Source of the DNA: Valencia hispanica
Taxonomy: Eukaryota > Chordata > Actinopteri > Cyprinodontiformes > Valenciidae
Length of the DNA stretch: 64,000 nucleotides
Assembly (NCBI GenBank): GCA_963556495.2
Contig: OY747716.1
Coordinates: 14,910,040 to 14,974,039, forward strand
Reading direction: 5' to 3'
Part shown: positions 62,473 through 64,000 of the stretch, piece by piece
Numbering within the stretch: the stretch's first letter is position 1
Layout: each line of letters begins with the position of its first letter
Made by a program: the position numbers and the translations under genes
The notes under the pieces: model-generated
The model's input: only the letters and a program-made list of their open reading frames with translations
The model's database searches: none
Told to the model about the DNA's origin: nothing

Positions 62473-63660
62473 TACAAAGAGACAGGCAATCAGAGTGAGG
62501 CAGTGAGCAAAGCTCACCTCAGGGCACCCACGCTGTGACACCGCCTCATCACATTACTGACTGTCTCTGGTTTCAGCGGCTCAAACTACCTGTCTGACAA
62601 TAGGCCCGGCTGCTTAGCCTTTTGCTGGATGCAACAGCTCGTGGCTTACAAGTCAAATGAGGATCAGTTACCGACTGTCACAGAGAGGTCTGATTTTAAA
62701 GGCTGTTTTTGTCGCGTTTGGAAGGGACACTTTCATGCTCGCTGTCCTGGGCGAGCCAATCCTTCTGCGTGTTTCACTGATAACTAATCACTAGGGTTTT
62801 AGAGAATCTGTGATTAATCTAACGTATTTCAGTCCAGTTTTGACCATTCTATATATTATGGTTTGTATGGTTGTCCGGATGCCAAAAACTGTTAGACATG
62901 CTATTTTTGGAGTTTTCAGAAATAGACCAAATGTGTTTTAAAGAATCTCTGTTCGGTGTAGAATTATGCCCTTCCAGGTTTGTGTCCAGTCTGAGTGTTT
63001 AAGGCTTCGAACTAGAGATGATCAAATGTGGCCCCGATTCATTGGAAACTGTCAAATAGCCCAATAATTTATCAAGCAAGAGGAACCTTGAATTCGCCAC
63101 CCACTGACAGGATGCCACTCTGAGCCACTCTGATATTAAAAGTAACAGTTGATTACCAGGAATCTCTCCCATCTTTATGAAGTAACGGGAATAATGTGTC
63201 GTCCTCAGGATTTGATTTTCACTTTTTCACCAACTGATACATCTTCAAGGAAAGAGTCTGGCCCTGCCAAACCCCCCCACACAAATTCAAATCAATGACT
63301 TCACAGCACAAAACCCACAAAACCAAACAGCAGGGACGAGACATTCCTTCATCCTTGTGTCTCACCGCAAACGAAATCACTTCAACACCGTTTTGTCGGC
63401 GCTTTCGAAACGCTAGATGGCGCAGTTTGACGTGCAATAAGGAGAAGGAAAGCGAATGGGGGTGAAGGCGCGTCTCTCGCACAAACACGCATCCACATGC
63501 ACGCACGTATGGTTGGATAGGCTTTCCGAATGAACACAGAAATGGATGAGGTTGTACGTTTTGGTGGAAAAGAGGCCACAGAACTGGGAAAAAATATATA
63601 TATTTATAAACATATGTTTTAAAGCATAAAAAAAGGGCACATCTGTTTCTCATCACTCAC

Positions 63661-63835
63661 TTGCACTCTCGGTCCTCCAGATCAAAATGCGGGTTGAAGT
63701 TGATAAGGATCCGCTGGTGAGGACCAGGCGCCGAGATGACCCATACGCACCTCTGAGAGGGCGGGTAGGACGTCGGGTATCCGGGCGACGTGAGGTAGCT
63801 GGGGCTGGAGATCCTGATGTTGCCTCCGCATTTAT
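63661..63835 (-). CDS. nrp1: nrp1 exon 2: first part of CUB a1 domain
   Basis: This 175-base exon has no ATG and is read in frame after the acceptor CTGCAG; the first two bases complete a split codon, followed by KCGGNIRISSPSYL. It ends ...HFDLEDREC plus AA of a split Lys codon, before donor GTGAGT. It covers the start of the a1 CUB domain, which with a2 forms the semaphorin-binding face. Three of the four CUB cysteines are here (KCGG, QRCVW, REC). The motif LTSPGYPTSYPPS is the usual CUB beta-strand region, and INFNPHFDLEDR is near-identical to other NRP1 proteins. The strong match and matching exon phase make the call firm. The preceding signal-peptide exon is outside the window. Confidence 0.95.
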
Positions 63836-64000
63836 CTGCAGGGGGAGGGGGGCGAAAGCAAGCTCTTCAAAGACGGATAGGATAGGATAGGATACTGTTT
63901 GTTGATAAAAAAAAAAAAATCTAATAAAATCAGATGATGATTGAATTCCTGTCAAATACACACTAAGTCAGCGTCCTATAATACTTTGAGGTACACTGAC
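63836..64000 (-). other. nrp1 intron 1 (3' end only)
   Basis: The last 165 bases of the window are the end of the intron before exon 2. It contains four GGATA units (63875-63894) and an A13 run. The acceptor CTGCAG lies at 63836-63841. Confidence 0.8.
63875..63894. repeat. (GGATA)4 short tandem repeat
   Basis: Four GGATA units about 40 bp upstream of exon 2 in intron 1. Confidence 0.9.

Larger units (their letters stand above)
42363..63660 (-). other. nrp1 intron 2
   Basis: About 21.3 kb between exons 3 and 2, the largest intron seen. It contains nested TTAA elements (42961-44223), a CA array, a long CTCCT array, an internally deleted Tc1 copy (48177-48709), a GC-rich retroposon (49894-50964), a second degraded Tc1 copy (58824-59469) joined to a nested repeat block (59471-61286), two poly-G tracts and a CA array near 62.4 kb. 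The 51.0-58.8 kb part shows nothing else I can name. Confidence 0.85.
2742..63835 (-). other. nrp1: nrp1 gene body (exons 2-9, incomplete at both ends)
   Basis: Eight minus-strand exons, in order 63835-63661, 42362-42181, 33454-33227, 29456-29301, 25942-25776, 9152-8997, 7175-7031 and 3073-2742, join into one open frame of 1,541 bases. Every acceptor is AG and every donor is GT, and the split codons at the junctions match the known neuropilin exon phases. The domain order is CUB a1, CUB a2, F5/8C b1, F5/8C b2 (partial). Established role: single-pass membrane co-receptor that binds class 3 semaphorins with plexin-A partners and VEGF with VEGF receptors. NRP1 rather than NRP2 is favoured by ETHGAGFSIRYEI, SNGEDWIT and YPCSGMLGMVSGLI. 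The signal-peptide exon should lie above 64000; the remaining b2, MAM, membrane and tail exons below 1. I lean to nrp1a from memory of the zebrafish protein, but nrp1b is not excluded. Confidence 0.95.

Noticed and set aside
2742..63835. nrp2 as the identity of the gene
   Set aside because: Residues in exons 3, 4, 7 and 9 match neuropilin-1, and the neuropilin-2 insertion in b2 is absent.
63653..63961. 102-codon minus-strand open frame over exon 2
   Set aside because: It is in the wrong frame. The neuropilin CUB sequence is read in another frame of the same strand, starting at the acceptor.
1..64000. CRISPR arrays, operons, ribosome binding sites and origins
   Set aside because: This is vertebrate intron-rich DNA. 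No spaced direct-repeat array or bacterial gene organisation is present.

Overview
The window is vertebrate genomic DNA, most likely from a teleost fish. It holds the middle of one protein-coding gene, neuropilin-1 (nrp1), on the minus strand. Eight coding exons, here called exons 2 to 9 on the assumption that one signal-peptide exon lies beyond position 64000, run from 63835 down to 2742. Together they give 1,541 coding bases (about 513 codons), with consensus splice sites and a reading frame that stays open across all seven exon junctions. They encode both CUB domains (a1, a2), the whole first discoidin/F5-8C domain (b1) and most of the second (b2). The rest of b2, the MAM domain, the membrane segment and the cytoplasmic tail would lie below position 1. 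NRP1-specific residues favour nrp1 over nrp2. The choice between the fish paralogues nrp1a and nrp1b is not settled here.

About 97% of the window is intron, from 1.8 kb to 21.3 kb per intron, carrying a mixed set of fish transposable elements. These are: two subfamilies of L2-clade LINE 3' ends (1-1368 and 12480-13500, with two more tails near 37.7 and 38.7 kb); a nearly complete Tc1 transposon with a broken transposase (10909-12402); three degraded Tc1/mariner copies (13490-14182, 48177-48709, 58824-59469); a hAT-type MITE with an 8-bp target duplication (9983-10615); a MITE ending in a near-perfect palindrome (18943-19573); a tRNA-derived SINE (6104-6346); a GC-rich retroposon with a 16-bp target duplication (49894-50964) and a fragment of the same family (28424-28657); and two sets of nested TTAA-flanked elements (42961-44223 and 59471-61286). 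Simple repeats are common: CA/TG, CATC, a long CTCCT array and several poly-G runs, one of which forms the polypyrimidine tract of an nrp1 exon.

The gene's job is established for the family. Neuropilin-1 is a cell-surface co-receptor for class 3 semaphorins and VEGF in axon guidance and blood-vessel growth. All ligand-pocket residues I could check in the b1 domain are kept, so the gene looks functional. I found no second host gene, no RNA gene, no CRISPR array and no convincing undescribed biological system. The best leads are the retroposon, the nested TTAA elements, the palindrome, the poly-C splice acceptor and a few intronic blocks that could be regulatory. Those last are only candidates.
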